In this document: positions 1 through 13,090 of the stretch, piece after piece
Numbering within the stretch: the stretch's first letter is position 1
Layout: each line of letters begins with the position of its first letter
From: Erythroxylum novogranatense
Taxonomy: Eukaryota; Streptophyta; Magnoliopsida; Malpighiales; Erythroxylaceae
Reading direction: 5' to 3'
Length of the DNA: 64,000 bases
Assembly (NCBI GenBank): GCA_029891385.1
Contig: CM057235.1
Span: 10,659,001-10,723,000, forward strand
Translations under genes and position numbers: made by a program
Notes under the pieces: model-generated
Told to the model about the DNA's origin: nothing
The model's input: only the letters and a program-made list of their open reading frames with translations
Databases searched by the model: none

Positions 1-4
1 AAAC

Positions 5-2048
5 TGTTGGATAAAAAACAATAGCATGCAAGATTTGGTTAAAATGGTAGATTTCAAAACTTTTTTGAAAATCAAAACGCAGTGGAAACAATATAACCAA
101 ATCAACATATTTCAGCCACATGATACGGTGTAAGGACAATAATTTACATAATAGATGGAAATTATACCGACTCCTTGCTACAGCTTTGACTCCTCACTTT
201 TGTATCCTCTCCTTGTCAATGTATCATCTCCTTGTTATTGTATCCTTGACCAATCTGATCTATACCACTTATTCTCCTTGTATAACTTGGTTAACAAGAT
301 ACTTTGGTAAGAAAGGAGAAGAAATCTTAATGACATTTTCCTTAGTTGAAAGAAGCCAAAAATGAGACTCTTCTCATTCAAGTTTAAGCTAGGCTATACA
401 AGAGAGGATAGAGTAAGTCAAAAATGCAAGAACACTCCTTTTCTCTTTCTCAATTTCAGTTAACATGAAAGAAAGAAGTGATGTGCATTTAATGCATCAC
501 TTCATTCTTTAATCAATCATAAAGAAGCCAATAAATGAGACTCTTCTCATTTGTTTAAGATGGCTATATGAAAAGACCAATAACTTAAATGAGACCCTCT
601 CGTTTTTAGTTATGACATGAAAGAAGGGAGAGAGTATATCAAATGCACCTCTTCCTTCTTTAATCAAACTAATGCTAAAAGGTTACATTGCATGTCATCA
701 TTAAAAGATAACCATTAAATCTTTTAATGATAAGATCATTACTCCATTTAATGATGACGAAGCATGATAAAAACCATCTTAAATTTAACAATTCAATGTT
801 AAATGTGCAGCTATAAAACTAAAATTTTCCTATCCTTTTTCTTAAATAACTTTGTTTTAATTTAATTAATCTAATTAATCAAATCAAACCAAAGTCCAAC
901 CCAATAAATATTTATTTAGGCTTCTAATTAACGATTAATTAGTGTAAGCCCAACATTCAATCATAGGCTTTAAAACCTCTATTTATATTTCTTACTTTGC
1001 TTGATAACCTTCCTAGAAGCCAAATGGAAAATCTAATTGGACTTATATAATTTAAGCTCCAATAAGCCCAAAATTAATTTAATCTCATTAGAATTAATTC
1101 CAACTTATTAACCAAATGTCATTCCACTAAAGACGATTAGTTGAACTCTTGAATTATTAAATATTATAAGAACACAAGTTTCAAATAAGATGTCCAATTG
1201 TAAACTTTATTATGAACCATATTATAGTCATCTGCATAATAAAGGTAAAATTATCATTTTACCTTTATATTGGCTAAATCTCCCATTTTACTTTATATGG
1301 TGATTAATACACAAGATCTCATCTTGGTGTTGAGACTTGATGGATAGCTAGTCCATCAAACCACTGGCGCTAGTTTAATCATCAATCTCCGTAAAACATC
1401 TAGAAGTGATAATATCACTATAAACTCTTATTTGAGTGAATGTTCCCTAATACATATTTCAATTAATAATTCCAACATGTAGACACTAGATTGATACTCT
1501 GTAAAAATTCATTATGATCATATCAAGAATTATAATGAAGCACTTATGAGTTCACCGCTCATTAAGATTGTGGTTCATAATAAAAAATATTAAATTGTAT
1601 GTTTTAAGATTAAAGTAACATCCTACTTTATTCTTTAAAAACATACATGATTCTAAATTCATTTAATAGTGCCATTATCGATAGTCAACTATTATTATAA
1701 TATGAAACTCATCACTCCTTTGAAGTAAACTCCTTTACTTACATGGAGATAAAGTGTAACACTACAGTCTAAACCATAATCGAGCGACTAACTTAATTAT
1801 TCACTGTGAATCAACTAAGTTATATTATAACAATATCCTTGTTTCCCACTCATCTCCATGTATATGTATATTACTGACAAAAGAATCTTAGTACCTTATG
1901 ACTAGTTATATAATGCCCATACAAATAAAACCAAACTCTTTTGTTTTATTAATAATAAATACTTTCATTACAAAAGTAACTAGAATAAGATAAAGTTATA
2001 TGTAAATACATTTTCTCTTTAGGGCACTATATTTACATAACTCCAATA
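5..2048 (-). repeat. copia LTR, 3' LTR in element orientation
   Basis: This matches 7060-9127 along its full length with many substitutions and small indels. It begins TGTTGGAT and ends TCCAATA; the other copy ends TCTAACA, the expected inverted terminus of TGTTGGA, so the final bases of this copy have mutated. An LTR of about 2 kb is long for a copia element. Short frames inside it are chance reading frames. Confidence 0.9.
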
Positions 2049-2062
2049 ATCTCCCACTTGCC
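2049..2062 (-). other. Polypurine tract of the copia element
   Basis: Read on the minus strand the bases next to the LTR are GGCAAGTGGGAGAT, the purine-rich sequence that primes plus-strand synthesis in many plant copia elements. It sits directly against the LTR edge, as expected. Confidence 0.75.
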
Positions 2063-3494
2063 CTAAAGCAAGTTTGACAAATCCCTCATTCCCATCCTTG
2101 CTAAGTGACTCTCAAAACTCTTTTGAGATAGTGTCTTCATAAATGGATTAGTAAGGTTTTGCTTTGTGGGAATCTCCCTTATAAGATGATACTTTCACTC
2201 ATTGTGCTTGGCAGCTTTATGATTCCGAGGTTCTTTAGAATTTGCCAATGCCCCACTATTATCATAGTAAAGAGTAATGGCCTTTTTTTACCTAAAAAAT
2301 TACCTCCAAATTATTTAGGAACTTGCGGAGCCAGACTGCTTCCTTTGCTGCTTCAAAGGCAACAACATACTCAGCCTCCATAGTAGAATCAACAACACAA
2401 GGTTGCTTGACACTCCTTTAGACTATGGCTCCACCTCCTAAAATAAATATAGAACCAGCAGTTGATTTCCTTGAATCAACATCTGATTGGAAATTGAAAT
2501 CTGTATATCCTAACGAAATAAGGTTACTTCCAGAATTAACAAGCATTAAGGTCTTCGTCCTATGAAGATACTTTAGTATGCACTTAACCGTAATCTAATG
2601 CTCCATTCCTGGATTGGATTAGAATCTACTTACCAGTCCCACTGCATAATAGATATCTAGTCTAGTGTAAAACATAACAAACATTAAACTGCCAACTACT
2701 GAAGCATAAAAAATGTTATGCACGCGTTCAACCTCCTCTTGGGTCTTAGGTGCATGCTCCTTTGAAAGTTTGATTCCATGTCTAGTAGGTGTAAAACCCC
2801 TCTTGCAATCTTGCATGGCAAACTTATTGAGCATGTTCTCAATGTAGGTTATTTGAGATAAGGTTATCAGTTTGTTCTTATAATCCCTTATAAGCTTGAT
2901 CCTTAGAACATAATCATTCATTGAGAATTGTTCGTTCAACCATCCCTTAACTATAGATAACATTCCCACATCATTTCCAATGAGCAGAATGTCATCAACA
3001 TATAGGATTAGGAAAAAAAACTTACCTTCTTGTACCCTTTTATAGAAACAAGGTTCATCTAGGTTTAGTATGAGCCTATAGGTTTTGATAGACTTATCAA
3101 ACCTAATGTTCCAAGACTTAGATGCTTGCTTAAGTCCACAAATGGATCTCTGCAATTTGCATACTTTATGCTTATTACCTGGATTAACGAATCCTTCTAG
3201 TTGGGCCATAAAAATGGTCTCCTTAAGATCCTCATTAAGAAATGTGATCATAACATCCATTTGTCATATTTCATAATCGAAATAAGTTGCTATGGCCAAA
3301 AGAATTCTGATGGACTTAAGCATGCCAACTGGAGAAAAAGTCTCCTCACAGTCTATACCCTCTTTTTGAGTATGGCCCTTAACTACCAATATAGCTTTAA
3401 AAGTCTCTACTTTTCTATTATATCCTCTCTTCCGTTTGAAGATCCATTTACACCTTATGGTTTTTACACTTGGTGGTAGATCTAAAGGATTCAA
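2063..3494 (-). pseudogene. copia reverse transcriptase-RNase H, broken
   Basis: The minus-strand segment 3494-3264 holds the N-terminal RT region (KWIFKRKRGYNRKVETF, then the ETFSPV motif). The segment 3260-2619 continues with the CGLKQASKSW motif and the YVDDILLIGND catalytic box, so both aspartates of the polymerase centre are still present. The two pieces are separated by a short break near 3262. RNase H follows between about 2618 and 2100, with recognisable SDVDSRKSTAG and VDSTMEAEYV motifs among in-frame stops. The function in the family is copying element RNA into DNA; this copy cannot make an intact enzyme. Confidence 0.85.
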
Positions 3495-4627
3495 ACTTCA
3501 TTGGGGTATATGGAATCTATTTTCGATTCCATTGCCTTGAGCCATTTTTTTGCATCAACATCATTAATAGCCTATGTATAAGTAATGGGACTCGTTTCTT
3601 CTTGGTCCGAGATGGAAATTATGCCTTCTCCTAAACCTAGATACCTATCTGGTTGTCTCACAATCCTTACACTACGTCTAGGTACTACTTAATGTTGAGG
3701 CTACTCTTCTGATTCAACTCTTGAATCCATTTTGACATCTTGTTCTGCTATATCTAAATCAACTCTTGGTTTAAATGATATAACTAACTCCTTAAGTACT
3801 ACTTTATTTCTTCCTTTGTGACGTCTCACAAATTCTTCCTCTAAAAAGGTTGCATTTGTTGACACAAATACCTTCCTATCTTGAGGACTGTAAAAATAGT
3901 ACCCTCATGTACCTGTAGGATACCCTACAAACAAACATACTTCTGACATTGGTTCCATCTTTATGGATTCAGGCCTTTGAACATGAGCTAGGCAACCGCA
4001 AGTCCTTAAGTGCCATAATGAAGGCACTTGGCTAGTCCATAACTCTTTAGGTGTTCTAGGCACTTATTTGGATGGAACAAAGTTAAGAAGATAAGTTATC
4101 GTTTGTATGACATATCCCCATAACGATTCTGAAAGGCTAGCACAGGACATCATTGATCTTACCATTTCCAATAGAGTCCGATTCCTCCTCTCAACTACAC
4201 CATTCTATTGAGGTGTTCGAGGAGTTGACAAGTTGAAAATAATTCCATTGTCAATTAAAAATTGTTGGAACCCTCTAGATAAGTACTCACCACCTCGATA
4301 TGATTAAAGTTGTTTTAGTGATTTGCCTACCTATTTCTCAACTTCAGCTTTGAATTCTTTGAACTTTTCAAATGATTCACTCTTTTTATGCATTAAATAC
4401 AAATAGTCGTGTCTAGAGTAATCATCTATAAATGTTATTAAGTATTCATGACCTCTTCTAGCTTGTACATTCATGTGCCCACACACATCAGTGTGTACTA
4501 GGTCCAACATAGATTTAGATATGCTCCCTTTGTAAGGAAATGAGGCCTTAGTCATTTTTCCTTTAATATAAGATTCACATGTGGGTAATGGATTATTATC
4601 CAAACCCGCAAGGATCCTATCCTTCAC
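3495..4627 (-). pseudogene. copia integrase, broken, second catalytic Asp lost
   Basis: The frame 4627-4331 shows the integrase core start: LVHTDVCGH (first Asp) and then YLITFIDDYSRHDYLYLM. Further on (about 4305-3900) the core continues after stops. The block that normally reads S-D-R-G-G-E-Y in copia integrases reads SYRGGEY here (around 4288-4308), so the second catalytic Asp has become Tyr. The Glu motif GVVERRNRTL is still readable near 4190. Beyond it lies the variable C-terminal linker (3890-3495) with no clean frame. The protein would have inserted the cDNA into the host genome. Confidence 0.75.
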
Positions 4628-4758
4628 TAACCTATCAAGTCTTTTCTAATTATTATATCCCATTCTTAAGTGCCACATATTTTTTGAATTAATGCTAGAG
4701 TCATTGGATTGTCTTAGTGTTATTAATTATGTGGTGTTTAGTGAGCCTATCATAGTTT

Positions 4759-5640
4759 CTATAAAGAACAATCCCTGTTTAAATGTTCCTTATTTTCAAA
4801 TATTGAAATAGCATTTTCAAAATATAAGGAATAACCAGATTTTATTAGACAAAAAACAAAAATCATCTTCCTTACAATCATTGGGATGTAATATACAACC
4901 TCCAAATATAACATATGACCATTCAGAAAGTCTAAGATAACTACTCCCACTGATTCTGTTGAAACATATGATTCATCTACGATCTTGACTTGAAACTGGC
5001 CTTTATGTAGTCTTTTTCTTTGCTGGAGCCCTTGCAAAGAATTGTAAACATGGTTAGTGGCTCCTAAATTTGATATCCAAGAATCAGATGAATCTACCAC
5101 ATTTCTAGTTCCTAACAAACTTAGGAAACCCATATCTTGTTTGCTTTTAAGGGACTCAAGGTAGACTGCACAGTTTTTTTTCTAGTGGCCCTTCTTATCA
5201 TAGTGGAAACACTTTCCTTTGGTATTCTCTTTGGCCTTCTTTTTCATGGGTTGAGCCTTGACCCCTGTTTAGGCCTTCTTTTTCATTGGACCTTCTTCTT
5301 TTGCTTGCCCTTACCCTCGTGCTTTGAATAAGATGCTACATTAGCTTCTGGCCTATGAGCCTTGATATTTAATATCTCCTCTATACTTTGAAGGGTATTC
5401 GTTAACTCACTCAAGGTATAATCCTTGTTGTTGAGCTCTTAGTCTAACTTAAACTGTTGAAAAGAATAGTTACTTGCTCAAAAGTTGAATTGCCACCCAG
5501 AGTTGCAAGCTTATTGTCTGTTAATACCCTTGAAATTTGTTCATATTGAAGAACAATGTCAAGGTTATATCTCCATTCATTAAAATTTTTTTCCGTTTTC
5601 CAATTTGTTATTAGTCAAGAGCAAAGTGAGTGGATTCATA
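4759..5640 (-). pseudogene. copia gag end and protease, broken
   Basis: Reading the minus strand from about 5640 there is a gag-like stretch (NEWRYNLDIVLQYEQISRVL) with stops, then a decayed zinc knuckle near 5210-5170 in which the second Cys is Tyr and a Trp codon has become TAG. The protease follows in the frame 5133-4759. Its catalytic site, normally DSGATNH in copia, reads SNLGATNH, so the catalytic Asp is lost. Both gag and protease are therefore dead in this copy. Confidence 0.75.
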
Positions 5641-5644
5641 TTGT

Positions 5645-7042
5645 GGTGAATATGTCTAAAAATATAAATTATTAAAGCATCAACATACTAGTCAACTCTA
5701 TTGGAACTTTCTATAAAATCATGATGCATGTATACATGATGATAGATTTAACAAAACATAAAAAATTAAATCATTATACGACGATTATTGTTCTTATCTA
5801 TAACAGACTAAGCGACGGTGAGCCATCTTATCCATTAAAAGAAAATCTAGGACCCTGCCACTCAAAAAACTACTAAACATCTTCGTGCTTAACCTTTTGA
5901 TAAATGCCTTAATTTAGCCTATACTTTTATCTACAGAGCTACAGTGGGCAGGTTATTGACAAAATATGTTGAGTGTATAACCATTCGCTTCATCCACTAA
6001 AGTTATTTGCAAATCATGCCTCGGTAGGAGGTAACATTTGCTACCAATGAGTTAACTTATCCTTTAAGAGACTCAAACCATACAAGATCTAGGATTCATG
6101 TCCTTCGGTGGGGAGTAACACTTCACCACATACAAATGGGCCATCACATGGAGACTGTGGGCTCTCACATAAGCATCCTTTCCCACTCATTCTTTTTGGT
6201 CTTTAAGTTTTAATAAATACCATCTTGTCTAGATGCAATTTATTATCCATCGTATATTGTTTCATTATATATCTTATACATAATGAATGTATGGCAAAGC
6301 CTAGGGTTGGCAATTGTTCTAAATTGCATACTATCTTATAGTATTACATATTATAAGCATCCATCCATCCATTCATCTCATGAATAATAACACTACTTTT
6401 GATTGTCCATCCTAGAACATAAAAATAAATTGCAAGGCTCTTGGCCCAAAAAAATGACTTGGACTTGGATCTTCGGCTTCTAACTCTTTGCTCTCATAAC
6501 CAGACCCATTTAGTAAAAAGTGTGTAATGGCATTTTTATAAAACCAAAATTTGTCACTTTGAAAACAAAAATTCCAGCATTTGTTTTTGAAAAATTCGAA
6601 ATTGAAAAAATTCCAGCATTTGTTTTAACAAAACCGAAACTTAAAAATTCCAGCACATGTGATTTTGTTTCAACAAAAATTCCAACATTTTGGTTTTCAT
6701 AAAACTAAAACTTTGCCAATACACTAAAATTTACACCGAAACCATTTCCTAGTCTTTTCTTCGATCCATGGTTGCTCCATCTTCAATATTATAGAAATTT
6801 CTACATTGTAAAATCAACGAAAATAGAAAAATGAAGCCAAGGAGGAAACATGACGATGATAGGCTACCCTCCTTGTTATAAACCAAACGAAGAAAACTTA
6901 TAAGATAAAACTATATTTTATGGACAACCAAAAGAACAACATATACACCATATATATTTCTATCACATAAAAATATGCAGCGTACAAAATTTAACTACCA
7001 ACCTATACATCACATATAGGAACCAAAATCATGCATAAAAAA
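5645..7042 (-). other. Untranslated leader of the copia element
   Basis: This stretch lies between the PBS and the first gag trace. I see no protein motif. It holds a local repeat of the theme 'aaaattccagca' (about 6560-6690). The short frames here look like chance. Confidence 0.5.
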
Positions 7043-7058
7043 ATGGCTTTGATAACAA
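7043..7058 (-). other. Primer-binding-like site (initiator Met tRNA)
   Basis: On the minus strand the bases just inside the LTR read TTGTTATCAAAGCCAT. The common plant copia PBS is TGGTATCAGAGCC; two substitutions separate them. Its position immediately after the LTR supports the assignment. Confidence 0.65.
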
Positions 7059-7059
7059 T

Positions 7060-9127
7060 TGTTGGATCGAAAACAATAACATGCAAGATTTGGCTAAAAC
7101 AATAGATTTCAATTTTTTTTAAATCAAAATGCAGCAAAAACAACATAACCAAATCAGCATATTTCAGCCATACATGATACGATATAAGGAAAACAATTAA
7201 CATAAGAACAAGATGGAAATTATACTGACTCCTTACTACAACTTTGACTCCTCGCTTTGGTATCCTCTCCTTGTCAATGTGTCCTCTCCTCATTATTGTA
7301 TCCTTGGCCAATCCGATCTTCCACTTGTTCTCTTTGGACAACTTGGTTAACAAAATCCTTTAGTGGGAAAGGAGAAGAAATCTTGAAGAGATTTTACTTA
7401 ATTAAAAAATCCAAAAATGAGACTCTTCTTATTCAAGTTTCAGCTAGGCTATGCTAGAGAGGAGAGAGTGAGTCAAAAATGTAAGAACACTTCTTTTCTC
7501 TTACTTAATTTCGATTAACATAAATGAAAGAAGTGATGTGCATCCAATGCGTCACTTCATTCTTTAATCAATTATAAAGAAGCCAATAAATGAGAATCTT
7601 CTCGTTTATTTAAGATGGCTATATGAAAAGACCAACAACCTAAATGAGAACCTCTCATTTTCAATTATGAGATGAAAGAAGGAAGGGAGTACATCAAATG
7701 CACCGCCTCGTTCTTTAATCAAATGAATGCTAAAAGGTTACATTACTTGCCACCATTAAAATACAACCAATAAACCATTTAATGATAAGATAGTTACTCC
7801 ATTTAATGATGATGAAGCACGATAAAAACCATCTTAAATATAGCAATTCAATGCTAAGTATACAGCTGCACATTTAGCTATAAAACTGAAAATTTCCCCT
7901 CCTTTTCTTAAATAACTTTGTTTTAATTTAATTAATCTAATTAATCAAATCAAACTAAAGTCCGGCCCATTATTAAATGTTCATTTGGGCTTCTAATTAA
8001 CAATTAATTTGTGTAAGCCCAACATTCAATCATAGCTTTAAAACCTCTATTTATATTTCTTACTTTGCTTGATAATCTTCCTAGAAGCCAAGTGGGGAAT
8101 CTAATTGGACTTATATAATTTAAGCTCCAATAAGCTCGGAATTAATTTAATCTCATTATAATTAATTCCAGCTTATTAACTAAATGTCATTCTATTAAAG
8201 ACAATTAGTTGGACTCTTGAATTACTAAATATTAAGAGAACAAATGTTTCAAATAAGATGTCAAATTGCAAACTTTATTATGAACCATATTATAGCCATC
8301 TGCACAATAAAGGATAAAATTACCATTTTGCCCTTATGTTGGTTTTTCCTTTTAGATCCCCCATTTTACTCTATATGGTGATTAAAATAAGATCCCGTCT
8401 TAGTGTTGGGACTTGATGGATAGCTAGTCCATCAAACCACTAGTGCCAGTTTAATCACCAATCTCTATAAAACATCTCGAAGTGATGATATCACTATAAA
8501 CTCTTTATTTGAGTAAATATTCCCTGATACATATTTCAATTAATAATTTCAACATGTAGACACTAAATTGATACTCTGCAAAAATCTATTTTGATCATAT
8601 CAAGGATTATAATGAAAAACATATAAGTTCACCACTCATCAAGATTGTGGTTCATAATAATCAAATGCTAAAGTGTATGTTTTAAGATTAAAGTAATCGC
8701 CTATTTTATTCTTTAAAAATATATATGATTCCAGATTCATTTAATAATGTTGTTATCAATAGTCAACTACTATCATAATATGAAACTCATCATTCCCTTG
8801 AAGTAAACTCCTTTAATTACATGGAGTTAAATCGCAATAAGATAGCCTAAATGATAATCAAGCAACCAACTTGATTATTCAACTGTGAATCAACTAATTT
8901 AGGTTCTAATAATATACATGTTTCCCATACATCTCCATGTATATGTATATTACTGACAAAAGAATCTTAGTATCTTGTGACTAGTTATGTAATGCTCATA
9001 CAAATAAAACCGAACTCTTTTATTTTATTAATAATAAATATTTTCATTATAAAGGTAACTGGAAGAAGATTAAGCTATATGTAAATAAACTTGCTTTCTA
9101 GGGCACTATATTTACATAACTCTAACA
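7060..9127 (-). repeat. copia LTR, 5' LTR in element orientation
   Basis: This is the partner of 5-2048 and starts TGTTGGATCG and ends TCTAACA, so its short inverted termini are intact. In element orientation it is the upstream LTR and would contain the promoter on the minus strand. I could not pick a convincing TATA box with certainty. Confidence 0.9.
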
Positions 9128-9142
9128 AGAACCTATCTAATA

Positions 9143-9453
9143 TGCCAAGTCCATGCAGAAACAAGAGATCACCTCTTCTTTACATGTCCTTACAATATCA
9201 ATATATGGCATTATATAGCTAGGAAATTCTATGGCAAGATTTTACGAACACCATCACAGAGATTGCACAAAAACTGTACAACCACTTAATTGGACAAAAC
9301 CCAAACAGACTAATTCATACCTTATTCTTAGGGCTTTGTGTATATGTATTGTGGAAAAAAAGGAACCTCAAACAATTTATGAGAATCAACTCTTATAAAG
9401 AGTCTCTCATCATTGAAATCATCAGAAAACACACCCTATTCAAAAACCTCAAT
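9143..9453 (+). pseudogene. LINE ORF2 C-terminal zinc-binding tail
   Basis: Starting at 9143 the plus strand reads C-Q-V-H-A-E-T-R-D-H-L-F-F-T-C-P-Y followed by NINIW, the Cys/His pattern of the zinc-binding region (zf-RVT) that follows reverse transcriptase in plant L1-type LINEs. A frameshift and stops follow. A second piece (about 9331-9453) reads VLWKKRNLKQF and later SLIIEIIRKH, matching the usual LINE C-terminal ending. The copia element ends 15 bases upstream, so it may have inserted into this LINE. Confidence 0.65.
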
Positions 9454-9544
9454 TAGACCTATAATGCAAACATCCTAAACTCTCTGAACATTTAGCTCAC
9501 AACCCTTCTACTCCTAATATATAGCTTTGCCCAAATAACTTCTA

Positions 9545-10810
9545 AAAAACTATCCTACACACAAGTATATGAGGTAGTTGTAGTGATTACCTAGGATCGT
9601 CTCCCACGGAGGTGAAATTGATCCACTTAAATTAACCTTGAACAAAAGAAAAAATAAAATCAAATGCAATCCTAAACATTCTATCCTGAGTTGTTGAGTG
9701 AAGACTTTAAAGAAAATCACAAAATAGATTGAAAAGTAAATAGAATAAAATGGAAGTAAAGACGAATAGATTAATTGAAATGGAAATGATTGGATAATTC
9801 CCTTATCCATGATTAAGGGAAATGATTGGATAATTATCTTACTAAAATTAATAGTTGGGTTCTAAATCAACTTGAATAATGAACTAATCTAACTTTCATA
9901 TTCAATAAGTTATTATACGAATTAATTATGGAAACTTGACTACTAATTACCACTTAAGTTAATATATTTCTCCTCTCATTCCATCATTTAATACTAAAAT
10001 TATGCAAAGTTTGGTCATTCTATTACATCCATTCATCTTAGAAACCATACAAATAAATAAGACAACAAATTCGTAACTCAAACATGCATACTCAACTAAA
10101 ATAGCTACATTAATTCTCAAGAAAAAACGATTAGCCCATCATAGCATAAACACAATTCATCATCACCATACACTTTTGTCCCATGTTACTCTCAATAGAA
10201 GTATTAAACCAATAAAAAAATGAATACTAAATGAAGTATGAAAACAAAACAAAGTAACAGTCGGTTAAGCTAACAAAGTAATAAGTTCAGTAAATAAACA
10301 AGAAACACTACAATAGATGAATAACAGAGCTAGCAAATAGAGATCGGGTGAATGCAGTGTGGTGGTCTCAAAAAAAGAAATAAACAAAGTTCCGTCGTTG
10401 AGTGAGAATTTTCCTTTCAAGCTTCCCGCTTTAGTTCTTGCCTTCTGCTTTAGCTTGTTCTCACCATATGGTCGAAAGCTTGGTTCTGCTTTCAACTATC
10501 TGCCATATTTCTCTCTTCTTTATTGACTTTCTCAATTCTCTTCTCTTTTTCCCTTCTTTCTCTCTATTTTCTCCCTCCTAGAGTGTCTCTGGTGTGTTGA
10601 GTGAAGAATGAAGAGTGAATGGAATGAAGAATGGAATTTTTGTGTGACGCCACCTCGCTTACTCTTTCTATTTGTAGTCTGTTTTAGGTCTAGGTTTTTG
10701 AGTCGTCCCTTCTACATATCACATATAATAAGTTAATGAATTAAAGGAAAAATGGTTGCAGGGGTGATAAGTTAAGTCACCCCATAAGGGCACTTATCAC
10801 CACTTTTTTT
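9545..10810 (-). repeat. LTR-like sequence, probably a solo LTR
   Basis: On the minus strand this stretch looks like a retrotransposon LTR. It opens near 10800 with TGATAAGTGCCC, contains a TATA-like CTACAAATAGAAAG near 10670 followed by a pyrimidine- and CA-rich presumed transcript start, and closes near 9600 with the phrase ACCTCCGTGGGAGACGATCC that is common at the ends of plant LTRs. I found no second copy and no target duplication, so the edges are uncertain. The frame at 10265-10495 on this strand has no recognisable domain. Confidence 0.35.
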
Positions 10811-11011
10811 TTCCTTTTTTTTCTCTTTTCATGTAAAATTTATGTTACTTTCCCTTTAATCTTCATGCAAAATTCACAAAATAATCTAATTAACATTCAT
10901 GCAATATTCACACCATTTTTATTTAATTTATCTCACATTTGGATCAAAACACAAAGATTCGTAACTAAAAATCAAGATATGAAGGCAATTAAAAGCAACA
11001 AAAACTAAAAA

Positions 11012-12016
11012 CAACAATTAATAGAAATCTTTTTAGTTAAACCTAGGATTGTATTATCGATTCGTGAATTTCACTATTAGATTTAACCCTAATCTAAAGG
11101 ATTTATGTCATCTTATCTTTGGGTTTGCATGCAACTCCTTCCAAATATGGTAGACTTATTCACACAAAAGGATTTCTCAATCTCAATCATAAGAAATCAA
11201 TTGAGAAACTAATATTTTGGATATATTAGAACAAAAATATAATGCATCATTAATTCTCAATAAATCAATCAATACAATTTCATTAAATAAAAGATCAAAT
11301 CATATTGTTACCATAACTTAAGTTGTATCACATCTAGGCACTAAAAAAATTTAGTTCCTACTTATAGAAAACAAAACCAAAGATAAATATGTAGAAGAAC
11401 AAATAAATACAAAGTAAATCATAATTCTAAATCTCCTTTTTTCTTCTAATGGATCTTCTTGCAAGTTGAATTGGATGTTGTTATCTATAAGATCTTGTGA
11501 TGCATTCTTTATGTTTTCCTAGTCCTCTGACCAAAATTGTAAAATCTCTATATTTCATACAACCTAAAACTACTATTAAACTTGCATCCATTTTTTTGCC
11601 TCCATTCATGTCCTTTTATAGTAAAAACTAAGGTTTTAGGGATATACACTGTCGTGTAGGTGACCATGTATCCCATAAACACTTAAGTCATGATTTTACT
11701 TAGGCACAGAGACTTATATGGCCAATATATATGGTCGTGTATATCAACATATATGGGTGTATGCTTCACATGACCAGAAACAATATTCTTCAAGTCTCCA
11801 CATGTTTAAAGAGACTTACACAGTCACTATACATAGTTGTGTAAGTCCTTGCTTGCCTTAAATCTTCGTTCCATGCTATGATTTCATCTTAATTCTTCTC
11901 CTTTTGGTCTAAGAAGGCAATTATCACCTCTAAATACACTTGAGATGAATTAAGTACCAAAAATACTATAAAATATTAAATATCTAGCAAAAACACATTA
12001 AATATGGGTGTATAAT
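11012..12016 (-). repeat. Partial LTR of the Athila-like family (inverted copy)
   Basis: The reverse complement of this stretch aligns with the LTR at 47064-48418. For example, AAAAGGAGAAGAATTAAGAT occurs at about 11885-11906 (minus) and 47174-47197 (plus), and the shared start TATACACCC lies at 12006-12014. Similarity fades beyond about 11012, so the last part of the LTR is missing. It is a diverged, truncated solo LTR. Confidence 0.7.
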
Positions 12017-13090
12017 TATAGCCAAATAAAAATTTATCAATAGCCTTGCACACTGTGGTATTACCCTTTTGATGAAAAACATGACACTCTATACAGCCCT
12101 ATGTGGGTCCTACATTAACACCAATGATTTCTATAGAAATACAAGTGAAAGTTGGCCAACTATATAAACCTACATTTAGGGCCATATAGCTCATTAAAAA
12201 GCCAGGGCTTTGTATTTAAAGAAAAGAGATGTATAAAAGAAAAAGTTATTTTGTTGAAAAGACATCATAAAGTCAGTTTTAAGATTTTCTAGGCCAATTT
12301 TGATAAAGATTATATCATTCTTTAAAGATATTCTTTAGAGATTCAAGAATATTAATTTCTACATTATTTTATATTGATTTATTATAAACTAATTTAGGTT
12401 ATAGATTTAGGTAAGATGAACCGGAGATGTGATATACTTTGATTGAATCTTTGGTTTAATAAAATTCTAATTTTCTTCTGATTTGTTTATGTTTTATATT
12501 TATTAAATCGAAGGAATGAAAGTGGAAGATTTAATACTTGATTATTGTATCAAAGTTCAAGACATAAGATGAATTTAGATCAGAACATAAATAAAGATGG
12601 TGAGCTATTTGAGAGAAAAACATAAGATCTTCCAAGTTTAAGGTTAAAAAATATCAAGAGAGTTTATAGAATGAATTAAAGTATTCTTAGATTGTTTAGA
12701 TTCAGAAGGGATTTTGATTAATTAACCTATGAATGGTGGTTATATGTCTCAAGAGACGACATAATCTAAGTGATAAACTCTTTCTGATCTAAGAAAATAT
12801 AGGCATTCATTAAACTAGATTGAAATTGAGTGTAGTAAAGTTTTAGGGAAACACTCAAAATCTAGTTATTTTATAGATTGAATTATTCTTAATCATTGCT
12901 ACTTTTTAGTATTTTGATTTGTTACTTATTTTATTTATTCAATCACCTGTAATCATTGGTTTAACTTGTAAAGTTTATTAATAATGGGTAATTAATCAAT
13001 AGTTCTTATGGTGTTGACCTGTAATCACTTATGCTAGCTACAGCTACATCGTGTGTTCATGGAAACAAACAACCATCACTTAAAAGGCAT
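12017..13090 (+). repeat. LTR-like remnant ending in an Athila-type LTR tail
   Basis: Near 13010-13070 the plus strand reads TTGACCTGTAATCACTTATG, then CTAGCTACAGCTACATCGTG. This resembles the tail of the LTR at 48340-48390 (TTGACCTGTACTTACTTGTG). Upstream sequence is AT-rich with no protein trace. It may be the 3' half of a related LTR in the opposite orientation to the preceding remnant. Confidence 0.4.

Larger units (their letters stand above)
5..9127 (-). mobile_element. Ty1/copia LTR retrotransposon, complete structure, decayed coding
   Basis: Two direct repeats of about 2.05 kb (5-2048 and 7060-9127) enclose a 5.0 kb interior whose protein traces all read on the minus strand in the order gag, protease, integrase, reverse transcriptase, RNase H. 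Integrase before RT is the Ty1/copia order. A primer-binding-like site lies next to the 7060 repeat and a purine tract next to the 2048 repeat, which fixes the orientation. The LTRs differ at roughly one base in eight over their first 90 bases (by eye), so the insertion is old. Every domain carries stops or frameshifts, so it is inactive. The window begins 4 bases before the element, so the target duplication (agaac follows at 9128) cannot be fully checked. Confidence 0.9.

Noticed and set aside
120..365. 81-residue frame near the window start
   Set aside because: It lies inside the copia LTR and its counterpart at 7257-7457 is different, so it is not conserved.
10265..10495. 76-residue minus-strand frame
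   Set aside because: No domain; it lies inside an LTR-like block downstream of its presumed promoter and has no related frame elsewhere in the window.
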